A DNA stretch of 64,000 nucleotides from Lachnospiraceae bacterium (GTDB lineage Bacteria > Bacillota > Clostridia > Lachnospirales > Lachnospiraceae), in NCBI GenBank assembly GCA_910574195.1, contig CAJTBF010000018.1, forward strand, positions 1-64,000, in the 5' to 3' direction. The translations under genes and the position numbers were made by a program. The notes beneath the pieces are model-generated. The model had not been told where the DNA came from. It worked only from the letters and a program-made list of their open reading frames with translations, and did not search any database. Below, piece by piece: positions 46,906 to 56,164 of the stretch (positions are counted from its first letter, which is position 1; every line of letters starts with the position of its first letter).

Positions 46906-47991
46906 ATGGAGGTTATTGCATTTTATCTGCCCCAGTATCATGTGATTCCGGAAAATGATAAATGGTGGGGGCAGGGATATACAGAATGGAAAAATGTGAA
47001 GTCGGCCAGACCTTTGTATACCGGACACTATCAGCCAAGAGTTCCCCTGTATGAGAATTATTATGATTTGTCAGATGTAAGTGTGATGGCCGCGCAGGCA
47101 AAACTTGCGAAAAAGTACGGCGTCACCGGTTTTGCATATTATCATTATTGGTTTGACGGGAAAAAATTGCTGGAAAAACCTGTTGAAAATATGCTCCATA
47201 CACCGGAAGTGGAGATCCCCTACTGTCTTGCCTGGGCAAATGAAGAGTGGAAGAAATATTGGTATGGACAGGGTGATGAAATTTTGATGAATCAAAATTA
47301 TGGCTCGCGGAAAAACTGGGAAGCGCATTTTCAATATTTACTTCCATATTTTCAAGACGACAGATACATAAGGATAGACGGGAAGCCCGTCTTTATTGTG
47401 TACCGTCCCGGTGCGATGCGGCAGGGAAAGCAGATGATGGCATGCTGGAATAAGATGGCCCGGCAAAATGGCTTACCGGGAATCTATGTAATCGGCATGA
47501 AAAACTGGGAGTTTGAGACAAGGGCATGTGTCTGGCTGAATGCAATGGTAGATTATGAGCCGACGAAAGAGCAGCGTATGAATATTATGAAAAAAAGAAT
47601 ATATGATCCGGTAAAATTGCGGGCTATGTTTCATTTTGGGCTTTGGAACAGGCTCACCTGCAATGTGCAAAGTTATGCTCGAATTAATAAGGTGATGCTC
47701 AAAGCGCCGCATGCGGAGAATGAATTCAGAGGAGTGTTTGTTGATTTTGATAATACGGCCCGTTCCGGGAAAAATGGATTGATTTTCTATGGAAGCAGCC
47801 CGAAGAGTTTTGGCAGATATTTTTCGGAGCATATTCGGCTGAGTAAAGAAGAGGGAAAAAATCATATATTTGTGAATGCCTGGAATGAATGGGGAGAAGG
47901 CTGTTACCTTGAACCGGACGAAAAATTTAAATACGGATATCTGGAGGCAGTCAGAGAAGCTTTGAAAGAAAATGGTGAATGGGATGACTAA
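46906..47991 (+). CDS. WbsX family / GH99-like protein
   Basis: ATG 46906 gives 361 residues starting MEVIAFYLPQYHVIPENDKW, the standard opening of the WbsX family (glycosyltransferase WbsX / glycoside hydrolase 99-like domain). Further hallmarks are WGQGYTEWKNV, GFAYYHYWFDGKKLLEKP, YCLAWANEEWKKYW and the late VNAWNEWGEGCYLEPD. WbsX proteins occur in O-antigen and capsule loci; the reaction is not settled. A TTG at 46900 overlapping the previous TGA is an alternative start. The stop overlaps the next gene. Confidence 0.88.
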   Translation: MEVIAFYLPQYHVIPENDKWWGQGYTEWKNVKSARPLYTGHYQPRVPLYENYYDLSDVSVMAAQAKLAKKYGVTGFAYYHYWFDGKKLLEKPVENMLHTPEVEIPYCLAWANEEWKKYWYGQGDEILMNQNYGSRKNWEAHFQYLLPYFQDDRYIRIDGKPVFIVYRPGAMRQGKQMMACWNKMARQNGLPGIYVIGMKNWEFETRACVWLNAMVDYEPTKEQRMNIMKKRIYDPVKLRAMFHFGLWNRLTCNVQSYARINKVMLKAPHAENEFRGVFVDFDNTARSGKNGLIFYGSSPKSFGRYFSEHIRLSKEEGKNHIFVNAWNEWGEGCYLEPDEKFKYGYLEAVREALKENGEWDD

Positions 47992-48472
47992 ATTTTTTTG
48001 TATGCTGTGTGCGGCTTTGATCTGTACTTTTATCACAGGAAGCACAGTATGGAAAAAATATAAAGAAAAATACGAGGCTGATTTTGCGAAAGAAAAAGAG
48101 AATGTCGCCAAATTTATAGCATATTATGACCTTTTTACCAGATGGATTGCGCTGGATCAGGAGGGCAGGAGATTAAAAGATTTTTTTGAGGAAAATCATT
48201 ATAAATCGGTTGCTGTCTATGGAATGAAGGAGGCCGGAGAGCTTCTCTATCACGCGATAAAAGACTGCGGCCTGGATGCCGTATATGCGGTGGACAGGGC
48301 TCCGGAACGATTAAATCTGGATCTGGATATCCGGAAAACAGTGGATGAAATACCGGACGTGGATGTGATTGTGGTGACACCGATACATTACTTTGCATCA
48401 ATTCAGTCAGAATTATCGAATCTTACAACGGCTGCGATTATTTCAATAGAAGATGTAATATGGGGGATCTGA
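47972..48472 (+). CDS. Stand-alone Rossmann module with N-terminal membrane anchor
   Basis: The 166-residue protein overlaps the end of the previous gene by 20 bases (or by 8 if ATG 47984 is used). A hydrophobic segment (about residues 7-24) is followed by a short helix. A lone Rossmann-like module starts at about residue 75: YKSVAVYGMKEAGELLYHAI, acidic strand end YAVDRAPERLN, DVIVVTPIHYFASIQSEL. The glycine-rich loop is degenerate (VYGMKEAGE). It has no catalytic domain, unlike the five relatives in this operon. It could tether or regulate the other enzymes at the membrane; this is inference. Confidence 0.7.
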   Translation: MVNGMTKFFCMLCAALICTFITGSTVWKKYKEKYEADFAKEKENVAKFIAYYDLFTRWIALDQEGRRLKDFFEENHYKSVAVYGMKEAGELLYHAIKDCGLDAVYAVDRAPERLNLDLDIRKTVDEIPDVDVIVVTPIHYFASIQSELSNLTTAAIISIEDVIWGI

Positions 48473-48556
48473 TTTATGCGGGGACAAAATACCTGTTTCC
48501 TTCCACATTCATTTCCCCGTCCCGCTTAACGGGAATTCAACGGAAAGGATTGTTGC

Positions 48557-51500
48557 ATGATGCGGTATATTTACTCATTGTCGGATATAGACGGCCCGGT
48601 GTACATATACGGTACAGGCATGGTTGCCAGGCTTCTCTATCAATATTTAAAAAGAAGAAATGTTATAATAATCAATTTTCTGTTAAGTGATTGCACGGAA
48701 GGGCGGCGTTTTTTCGGGATACCCGTTATCCCGGTTCATAAAATGCGGGACAAAGAACAGATTATTATAGCGACTTTATCGGATTTGCACCAGGCAATCG
48801 CGGATAAGTTAAATGAGCGGTTTTTGCATAATTACTATGCGGTGAGCGAAACATTTTTTTATGAAATGAGAAAGAGTCTGGTTTCAGAAAAAAGGGAAAA
48901 GGCTTCCCTGAAGTTAAGGTACAGCGAGATGAGAAAGCTTGCGGGGGAGGAAGATCAAAATCCGCTCATTGTGACGGATCATGAACTGTTTGAAAGGAAA
49001 CATGCAAGGGTAATATCCGGTACACAGTTTTTATGTGAAGAGCCCGTGCTCGATAAAGGCTCCCCGTCCGGGCATCCTGTATCCGATGTGCTTTACACAG
49101 GTGAACCGTTTTCACGGTTCGATAAGGTATATATATTTTCGATAAGATGGGATTTGGACTGGAAAAGCATGGTCAGAAAAGCTTTTGCGTATTATGAGAA
49201 TGTCGTTTTATCGTTCCGATATAAATTTGTTCATTTGCAGGGATATTCTTTGATTGGGGAAGCAAAAAAAAGCGGAATGCAGGTCTGCAGAACGAAACGT
49301 TTTTACCGAAGTCAGGAAGAATATTTTACAGAGGATGTTCTTTTCTTTTTTACGAAAAGAAAAATCTCGGCCATAGAGCAGGATGCATTGTGTACCGGCT
49401 GTGGACTTTGTGAATTAAATTGCCCGGGAGACGCAATTACGCTTGTTGAAAATAAATATGGTTGTAAAAAAGCGCATGTAGATCGTACCCGGTGTATAGA
49501 TTGCGGGAAATGTCTGTCTTTCTGTCCGGTTTATAAGGTGGGTGTTTCAGGCGGCGTTCCGGTTACTTATGTGTACAGTGGGGAAGATGAGATCAGAAAA
49601 CATAGCAGCAGTGGGGGCGTTTTTGGGACCATTGCAGCAAAAATCATAAAGGACGGCGGATTTGTCTGCGGCGCTGCCTGGAAGGATAAACTGCAGGTGG
49701 AACATTTGCTCATTGATGACCTGTCCCGTCTGACAGAATTGCAGATGTCCAAATATATTCGCAGTGATATTCGACAGGCAATGCTTCAGGTAAGGGAAAG
49801 GCTTCTGAAAGGGCAAAGGGGTCTCTTTGTCGGGTGCCCCTGTCAGGTTGCAGCGATGAAGGAGTATTTGGGGACGCTGGCAGATACCGTATATTTTATT
49901 GATTTAATCTGTTCGGAAGCGCCGTCGGGCTGGTTTTTTGAAAAATATTTTCACGAAAATACGGATCTCGATATGATAAAGTCCATTAGCTTCCGGGAGA
50001 AAGCGGACGGCTGGCGGCCGGACACGCTGGTGATTCATTATACAGATCGTGAGTCGGAAATCAGGCATATGGAGGATATTTCACAGCAGGCATTTCATAG
50101 CAGAATGATGATGGATTATGGCTGTGAACATTGTAATTATGTGAATCCATCAAGAATAGGAGATCTGTCGATCGGCGACGCATGGGGAGTCCCGGAAAAC
50201 AGCATAAACTGTGAGGACAGATATGGTACCAGTATTGTACTGGTGAACAGCGAAAAAGGTACGCAGCTTGTTTCGATTCTTGAAAGGAATCATACATTTT
50301 TTAAAAGGATTCCCTTTGCATGGACGTTTAAAAACAGAACGGTCGACTGTATACATCCCCATGAAAGGAGAGACCGGTTTTATCGGGAAATTTTAACGCA
50401 GGGGTTTCAGAAAGCTTTCCATAATGCGCAATCGAATCTATATGATATAGGGCTTGTGGGAAACTGGAGTTATCCGAATTATGGTTCGGAACTGACCTAT
50501 TTTGCTTTATATCATGTACTGAAAGATTTAGGGTATACAGTACTGCTCATTGAATGGCCGGAAAACAGTCCATGGAAACCTTATGGCTGTACACAGTTAT
50601 TTGAGATCGAACCATATGAAAATGATGAGATCGCACAACCTGCAGAAAACTGTTTTAAAATGATGAATTACAATGAAAGATGCCGTATGTTCCTTCTGGG
50701 TTCGGATCAACTGTTGAATCCGGACCTGTATTGGGCTTTTGGACGTAGCGCCATTTTAGACTGGGTTCATCCGGAAAAAAAGAGAATCGGATATGCCCTG
50801 TCCATAGGAAGCGCAAAAGTACAGTACAGCGAGTCTGACAGAAAGAAAATTTCCTATTATTTACAAAAGTTTGACGCAGTATCCGTACGGGAGGAATCCG
50901 CAGTCCGGCAGATGGAGGATTTGTTTCATGTAGAAGCGAAATGGGTTCTGGATCCTGTATTTTTGTGTAATCGGAACCGGTACGCTGCATTGGCAGAAAA
51001 TTGTACGGCGAAAAAGACGAAGGGTATTTTTGCCTATATTTTAGATTTAAATTCTGAAATTCAGGAAAAATTGCAGGAAACCGCAAAAGAGCTTGGGGAA
51101 GAGATTTACATGGTTACAGATGCGGCAAAATTGGAAGATTTCAATGAGAAAGAAGTTATTTCAGTGGAACAATGGCTTTTTTATCTGATTCATTGCAAAT
51201 ATTTCATTGCGGACTCTTTTCACGGAATCAGTTTTGCCATGATTTTCCACAAAAAATTTGCGGCCATAAAGAATGAAAATCGCGGGGAAACCAGATTTGA
51301 CTCCATTTTAGGTATGCTGGATTTGAGAGACAGAATGCTGACCAGCGGAGAGATTCATAAAGTAAGTGATATTTTAAAAAAGGGGATTGATTATAAAAGA
51401 ATCGATCAGATGATTGAGAAAAATAAGAAGGATTCCATAGAATGGCTTGTATCTGCATTAAAAGCGAAGCATCAGAATAAATATGACGAATCTGATTTTA

Positions 51501-51559
51501 TATTTGAAAGACATAGACAAGAGTTAGAAAAGATGATTGCGGACAGGATGCAGGAATAA
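48557..51559 (+). CDS. Four-part fusion: Rossmann module, 2x[4Fe-4S], FrhB-like, polysaccharide pyruvyl transferase
   Basis: The 1000-residue protein has, in order: a Rossmann module (about 12-100: VYIYGTGMVARLLYQYL, then LLSDCTEGRRFFGIPVI); a linker of about 170 residues without a recognised motif; two ferredoxin clusters (CTGCGLCELNCPGD near 278, CIDCGKCLSFCPVYK near 313); a coenzyme F420 hydrogenase/dehydrogenase beta-subunit-like region (about 335-610: HSSSGGVFGTIAAKII, GCPCQVAAMKEYL, CEHCNYVNPSRIGDLSIGDAW); and a pyruvyl-transferase domain (about 630-930: GLVGNWSYPNYGSELTYFAL, SDQLLNPDLYW, DSFHGISFAMIF). It may couple a redox step to adding a pyruvate ketal to a glycan. Start is one of two adjacent ATGs (48557/48560). 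Confidence 0.85.
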   Translation: MMRYIYSLSDIDGPVYIYGTGMVARLLYQYLKRRNVIIINFLLSDCTEGRRFFGIPVIPVHKMRDKEQIIIATLSDLHQAIADKLNERFLHNYYAVSETFFYEMRKSLVSEKREKASLKLRYSEMRKLAGEEDQNPLIVTDHELFERKHARVISGTQFLCEEPVLDKGSPSGHPVSDVLYTGEPFSRFDKVYIFSIRWDLDWKSMVRKAFAYYENVVLSFRYKFVHLQGYSLIGEAKKSGMQVCRTKRFYRSQEEYFTEDVLFFFTKRKISAIEQDALCTGCGLCELNCPGDAITLVENKYGCKKAHVDRTRCIDCGKCLSFCPVYKVGVSGGVPVTYVYSGEDEIRKHSSSGGVFGTIAAKIIKDGGFVCGAAWKDKLQVEHLLIDDLSRLTELQMSKYIRSDIRQAMLQVRERLLKGQRGLFVGCPCQVAAMKEYLGTLADTVYFIDLICSEAPSGWFFEKYFHENTDLDMIKSISFREKADGWRPDTLVIHYTDRESEIRHMEDISQQAFHSRMMMDYGCEHCNYVNPSRIGDLSIGDAWGVPENSINCEDRYGTSIVLVNSEKGTQLVSILERNHTFFKRIPFAWTFKNRTVDCIHPHERRDRFYREILTQGFQKAFHNAQSNLYDIGLVGNWSYPNYGSELTYFALYHVLKDLGYTVLLIEWPENSPWKPYGCTQLFEIEPYENDEIAQPAENCFKMMNYNERCRMFLLGSDQLLNPDLYWAFGRSAILDWVHPEKKRIGYALSIGSAKVQYSESDRKKISYYLQKFDAVSVREESAVRQMEDLFHVEAKWVLDPVFLCNRNRYAALAENCTAKKTKGIFAYILDLNSEIQEKLQETAKELGEEIYMVTDAAKLEDFNEKEVISVEQWLFYLIHCKYFIADSFHGISFAMIFHKKFAAIKNENRGETRFDSILGMLDLRDRMLTSGEIHKVSDILKKGIDYKRIDQMIEKNKKDSIEWLVSALKAKHQNKYDESDFIFERHRQELEKMIADRMQE

Positions 51560-51576
51560 CCGGAAAGGGGAATTGA

Positions 51577-52692
51577 ATGTGCGGGAAATACAGACAAAGA
51601 ATTCATTTTAGAGATGCATACCGGATGGATGACCAGTCGATCCTTTTTTCGGCTGTCGAGATGAACGGATTATTTGTGCAGAAATTGGATGACAATAAAG
51701 CAGAATTGCGATGCAAATTCACGGAAGAGGATGAAATGCAGGATAATCTGCATAGCCAGATCGTTATAGAAGGGGAGACGTTGTATTTTATACCTTTAGA
51801 GGGACGGGGAATCAGTAAATATGATCTGAAGACCGGAAAATTGAGAACGATTCTGTTTAAAAAGGTGGAGCATTGCAGGTTTATAAGAGCTTTTCTGATC
51901 GGAAAAGATATTTTTTTAGTTCCGATGAACAACAGTTCCCATTTTTGTGTTTTTCATACAGAAAACGAATCCTATGAACTATTGCATGCATTAGAAAACA
52001 AAATCTGGAAATACATTCCGGATGTGGAATATTGGCTGGATCCGTTTTCAGTCACTTCGAACGGGAAAACCGTCTATATGGCGCCCTCCAAAAAGAATCA
52101 GATCCTTTGCATTGATGTAGAAAATAATAAGGTTGACGGGAAGGAAATAAAAGAAAACAGCAGCATAGATTCCATGGTATATTTTGAAGAAAAATTGTAT
52201 CTGTATTCTGACGGTTTAAAATCAGTCCTGAAATATGACCCGAAAAAGGAGGAACTTGCCACCCTTTTCTGCGACTGTGATCAGGAAGAGGAGACGATTT
52301 TGGTTGAGCATAAAGGGAACATCATCGGGGTTGCAAAATCTCATATTTTCAGTATGGACCCGGCTGCGGGAAAGAAAGAATTCGAGATAACTATTCCGGC
52401 CGGTTTCGGAATAAGAAATACCGGGTATAAGTTACTTGCAGGAAAAAGAGAAATGGAAAATCAATTATGGATTATGTCTGCAAGCGGCTCCGGAACATTA
52501 AAGATTTCAAATCGGAACTGTCAGATTATGGAATCCCATATTGCAGATTCTTTCAGACAAAAAATAAAAGAATATGAGAAAGAACGTCGAAAGAGAAACT
52601 TAAGAATGGTGTTGGAAACAAAGGGAATCGTTGCGGAAAAAGAGTTTGAAGAGGCAGATTTAAAAAATTTTATGGATGTGCTGTTGTCATAA
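51577..52692 (+). CDS. Hypothetical beta-propeller-like protein, 371 aa
   Basis: The 371-residue protein consists mostly of short repeated beta units with a pattern like DNLHSQIVIEGETLYFIPLE, then GISKYDLKTGK and DSMVYFEEKLYLYSDGLKSV, each about 45-50 residues, suggesting a six- or seven-bladed propeller. The last 60 residues are a charged coiled coil (about 325-360). No signal peptide is present, so it is probably cytoplasmic despite the propeller fold. It starts 17 bases after the fusion gene behind GGAAAGGGG and is cotranscribed. Not recognised; a scaffold or glycan-sensing role is only speculation. Confidence 0.7.
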   Translation: MCGKYRQRIHFRDAYRMDDQSILFSAVEMNGLFVQKLDDNKAELRCKFTEEDEMQDNLHSQIVIEGETLYFIPLEGRGISKYDLKTGKLRTILFKKVEHCRFIRAFLIGKDIFLVPMNNSSHFCVFHTENESYELLHALENKIWKYIPDVEYWLDPFSVTSNGKTVYMAPSKKNQILCIDVENNKVDGKEIKENSSIDSMVYFEEKLYLYSDGLKSVLKYDPKKEELATLFCDCDQEEETILVEHKGNIIGVAKSHIFSMDPAAGKKEFEITIPAGFGIRNTGYKLLAGKREMENQLWIMSASGSGTLKISNRNCQIMESHIADSFRQKIKEYEKERRKRNLRMVLETKGIVAEKEFEEADLKNFMDVLLS

Positions 52693-52738
52693 AAACTGTT
52701 TTTTCTGCTTGCGAATGTAATATATGAGGGATTTTATT

Positions 52739-54301
52739 ATGAACCGGATTAAGATTGGCGCGCCGTATATGGAAAAAAAGGAACAAAAAAGAAAAGTGAT
52801 TGTGCCGGTGACGATTGTGGAAGAAGGAGTTTGGAGGAAGTCCGCTCTTTGGTATGAGGTAGATTCACAGTTCGAAAAATATCTGTACCTGGACAGAGTG
52901 GATCCGTTTGTGACGGCGGTTCTGCCTTACTGTATGAAAAACGCTTTTGATATAGAGGTGGATCAGCAGACGGGTGTTTCGGAAGATCTGTTATTTCAAA
53001 TCAGGTGTATATTAATTCCCACCATGGCGATGGCCGATAAGTTCCAGGGGATAGAATTCCTGTCCGCCCCTGTCCGTGAACCGCTTATAAACGGAACAGG
53101 AGTTGCCACGGGGATTTCGAGAGGGGTGGATTCCTTTTATACCATTTTGAAATCTTTTGAGGGACCATATAAACCAGATTATTTCACGTTGTTTAATACG
53201 CAGGCTTATGGGGAATATGGCGGAGAAGCATCGGTACAAATGTTTGAAAGGGATTTCAAAATTGCGGAAAAACTATGCCTGGAATTAAACGACTTATACG
53301 GTTCTGAGGTGAAGATCCTGGCGGTTCATTCCAATATACAGGAAGTATTTCCGATCAGGATATATGATGCCGGTTCCTTCCGGGATGCGGGAGCGATTCT
53401 TCTTCTGAAACAATTGATCGGATTGTATTATTTTTCCACGACGGTTTCTTTAAAAGATTTTACCGTAAACGGAAGCTGCAGAGAATTCGAACCATGGCTG
53501 TTTGCCTGTCTTACAACAAGTGCGCAAAGGATTCAACCGGTAGGCGCGGATAAGCGAAGAATCGAAAAAGCAGAATATATTGCGGATTACCCGATAACAT
53601 ATAAATACTTAAAAGTATGCAGAAAGCCCCTGATGTGCGGAACAGACGGAGAGGAATATGCGAAGGACATAAATTGTACCTCATTGTGTGAAAAATGTAG
53701 GTGCACGGTATTGGAGTTCATGGCTTTAGGCAAATTACATCATTATGATAAAGTGTTTGATCTGGATTGGGTTGAAGCGCATAAAACGGAGTTGTTATAT
53801 GAAGTTATAAGTAAACAAAACCAAAAAGGAGAATTAGATTTTTCGGACATATATACGATACTGAAATATCAAAATGTGATTGACGACTATATGGAGATGG
53901 AGGTAGGTCTTCATGTGGATGCTGTGTGGGATGCCCCTCCGGACAGAGATTACAGAATTCTAGAGCTGATGGATAAATTTTTTGAAAAGGTGCAGGAGGG
54001 GATGTGTATTTCCTCCTGCTTAAGACAAAAAGATATCAACCGTGTAGGAGTGTATGGCTATGGCCGTTTGGGAAAGCTGCTTTGCAGGGAAATAGGATTC
54101 GATGCGTTGTATGTAATCGACAGAAAGGATACCGCCGTCTGTCATAGCCATAAGCGAAAACCGGATGATGATTTTTCGGATTTGGATCTGATTATTATTA
54201 CTACAGTTTATAATGAAGATAAGATAAAAAAATATTTGTTCCGAAAGGGCGCAGGTAAAGTGATTACGTTATCCGAACTGCTGGATAAGAAATTCTCATA
54301 A
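52739..54301 (+). CDS. PP-loop (adenine-nucleotide alpha-hydrolase-like) protein with C-terminal Rossmann module
   Basis: ATG 52739 lies 9 bases after GAGGGA and gives 520 residues. Near residue 125 is an S-x-G-x-D-S motif (GISRGVDSFYTILK), the pyrophosphate loop of the QueC/asparagine-synthetase superfamily, which adenylates an acid or carbonyl before amine or sulfur transfer. Cysteines near 300-322 (CGTDGEEYAKDINCTSLCEKCRC) probably bind zinc as in QueC-like enzymes. From about 433 a Rossmann module follows: RVGVYGYGRLGKLLCREI, acidic strand end YVIDRKDT, DLIIITTVYNEDKI. A role in amidating or thiolating a sugar is plausible; no known subfamily was recognised. Confidence 0.7.
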   Translation: MNRIKIGAPYMEKKEQKRKVIVPVTIVEEGVWRKSALWYEVDSQFEKYLYLDRVDPFVTAVLPYCMKNAFDIEVDQQTGVSEDLLFQIRCILIPTMAMADKFQGIEFLSAPVREPLINGTGVATGISRGVDSFYTILKSFEGPYKPDYFTLFNTQAYGEYGGEASVQMFERDFKIAEKLCLELNDLYGSEVKILAVHSNIQEVFPIRIYDAGSFRDAGAILLLKQLIGLYYFSTTVSLKDFTVNGSCREFEPWLFACLTTSAQRIQPVGADKRRIEKAEYIADYPITYKYLKVCRKPLMCGTDGEEYAKDINCTSLCEKCRCTVLEFMALGKLHHYDKVFDLDWVEAHKTELLYEVISKQNQKGELDFSDIYTILKYQNVIDDYMEMEVGLHVDAVWDAPPDRDYRILELMDKFFEKVQEGMCISSCLRQKDINRVGVYGYGRLGKLLCREIGFDALYVIDRKDTAVCHSHKRKPDDDFSDLDLIIITTVYNEDKIKKYLFRKGAGKVITLSELLDKKFS

Positions 54302-54341
54302 TGTAATAAATAGAAAAGCAGGAATGGAGATGACATGCATT

Positions 54342-55460
54342 ATGAAATTAAAGAATACGACATATGACGGTCTGGTAAATAAAATCACGAAAAAAAATTG
54401 TCGAATTCTCGTATATGGGGCAGGCGTGATCGGTCAGATCATCGTAACATATCTGCTGAAAGAATATAAATTATACAATTACCTGGACTGTTTTATTGAT
54501 GCGGATAAGAGAAAAGCAGGACAAAGCGTGACCATTGATGCCTGTCAGTATGAAATACGAACGCCGGATTATCTGGATACAGTCGGAAAGAATAATATAA
54601 TCCTTATCACCAACAGTAAATTTTTTCCGGTGGTGAGTTTTCTTGACAGGATCCCGAATTTAAAAGAAATCGAAGGGTATATCATTCCGATGATGCAGAT
54701 TTATAGTATGGAACATTCGGAGTCTGTTACGCTTTGTGAGCAAAGCGAACTCCCTTTGATCCCCAGGAAAATCCACTATTGCTGGTTTGGCGGAAGAGAG
54801 AAACCGGTTTTTCTTCAAAAGTGCATGGAGACATGGAAGGAAATGTGTCCGGATTACGAGCTGATAGAATGGAATGAGAGCAATTATGATGTGAACAGAC
54901 ACGATTATACAAAAGAGGCGTTTGAAAAAGGAAAATACGGATTTGTAACGGATGCGGCAAGATTGGATATTCTTTATGAAAATGGCGGAATATACCTGGA
55001 TACAGATGTAACACTTGAGAAAAATTTAGATATCTTATTATTCCAAAAAGGGTTTATCGGCACAGAAAAATGGGGAAATGTGAATACCGGCGGAGGCTGT
55101 GGATTTGTGGCGAAGCATCCAATGCTGAAAAAGATGATTGACCATAGGGAGCGGTATCACTTTGTTTTGGAGGACGGTTCGCTGAATATGGAAACCTGCG
55201 GTATGTATGAGACAAGAATATTTTTGGAGTGTGGTTTTAAACCGGATAATACTTTGCAGATTGTAAATGATGTCACGGTGTATCCCTCCTACATAAACCA
55301 TCCATACGATTATATGAGCTGTGAAATGCATAAAAAGGAGGCGACCGTCTCTGTTCATCATTTCTATGGCGGCTGGATGGAGGAGGAAGACAGATTGGAT
55401 CGAAAGAATACGCAGGATAAATACCAGGCCGTGAGACGGCGGATGACGGAAGAAACATAA
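54342..55460 (+). CDS. DXD-type glycosyltransferase (GT32-like) with N-terminal Rossmann module, second copy
   Basis: Starting at ATG 54342 the protein has 372 residues; in-frame ATGs at 54324 and 54330 are possible. Residues about 15-115 are a Rossmann module (RILVYGAGVIGQIIVTYLLK, FIDADKRKAGQ, NIILITNSKFFPVV). The GT32 domain follows from about 140: IPRKIHYCWFGGREKP, YELIEWNESNYD, TDAARLDILYENGGIYLDTDVTLEK with DTD near 220, and HHFYGGW at the end. It has the same architecture as the 44408-45484 protein but is clearly diverged, so the two probably add different sugars. Confidence 0.87.
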   Translation: MKLKNTTYDGLVNKITKKNCRILVYGAGVIGQIIVTYLLKEYKLYNYLDCFIDADKRKAGQSVTIDACQYEIRTPDYLDTVGKNNIILITNSKFFPVVSFLDRIPNLKEIEGYIIPMMQIYSMEHSESVTLCEQSELPLIPRKIHYCWFGGREKPVFLQKCMETWKEMCPDYELIEWNESNYDVNRHDYTKEAFEKGKYGFVTDAARLDILYENGGIYLDTDVTLEKNLDILLFQKGFIGTEKWGNVNTGGGCGFVAKHPMLKKMIDHRERYHFVLEDGSLNMETCGMYETRIFLECGFKPDNTLQIVNDVTVYPSYINHPYDYMSCEMHKKEATVSVHHFYGGWMEEEDRLDRKNTQDKYQAVRRRMTEET

Positions 55461-55484
55461 AAGATCATGACGGGAGTGAAAAGG

Positions 55485-56147
55485 ATGCAGTTTCAGTTAA
55501 TGGCGTCTATGATGTGTGCCGATTATGGAAATTTAGAAAGGGAAGTAAACGATCTGGACGAGGGCGGGATTGATTCATTTCATATAGACATTATGGACGG
55601 TCGTTATGTTCCCAATTTTGCAATGTCATTAAACGATATGAATTATATAGCGAGGGCTTCGAAAAAGCCGTTGGACGTGCATTTGATGATTGAACATCCG
55701 AATAACAGGATTCATTTGTTTCTGAACCGGCTGCGCAAGGGCGATACGGTTTACATTCATCCGGAAGCAGAATATCACCCGTCCGCCACATTGCAGAGTA
55801 TCATTGATGCCGGGATGATTCCGGGAATTGCCGTTAATCCCGGTACATCCGTTGAGATGGTGATGGAGATGCTGCGTATTGTGAAGAGGGTTCTTGTGAT
55901 GTCGGTCAATCCCGGCAATGCGGGACAGATGTATCTGCCCTATGTAGGGAAAAAGATTACGAAGCTTCTTTCCCTCAAAGAGGATATGGGATTTGAAATC
56001 TACTGGGACGGCGCCTGCAGTGCGGATAAGATTCTGGAGTATGCACCGAAAGGAGTAAAGGGATTCGTACTGGGAACGACGCTTCTCTTTGGACAGGACA
56101 GGCCCTATGGAGAGACGTTGAAGAAAATACGGAATTTGCAGTTTTAA
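55485..56147 (+). CDS. Ribulose-phosphate 3-epimerase family protein
   Basis: ATG 55485 follows GGGAG by 8 bases; the product has 220 residues. It keeps the epimerase signatures: SMMCADYGNLEREV at the N-terminus, FHIDIMDGRYVPNF with metal ligands, LDVHLMIEHP, GIAVNPGTSVE, MSVNPGNAGQMYLP and a catalytic-aspartate region that reads IYWDGACSADKI where canonical enzymes have VDGGI-type sequence. Divergence at that loop and the location beside cytidylyltransferase and dehydrogenase genes suggest a dedicated biosynthetic enzyme acting on a pentulose phosphate, not the pentose-phosphate-pathway housekeeping Rpe. Confidence 0.85.
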   Translation: MQFQLMASMMCADYGNLEREVNDLDEGGIDSFHIDIMDGRYVPNFAMSLNDMNYIARASKKPLDVHLMIEHPNNRIHLFLNRLRKGDTVYIHPEAEYHPSATLQSIIDAGMIPGIAVNPGTSVEMVMEMLRIVKRVLVMSVNPGNAGQMYLPYVGKKITKLLSLKEDMGFEIYWDGACSADKILEYAPKGVKGFVLGTTLLFGQDRPYGETLKKIRNLQF

Positions 56148-56164
56148 AGGAGAGGCAGAGATTT

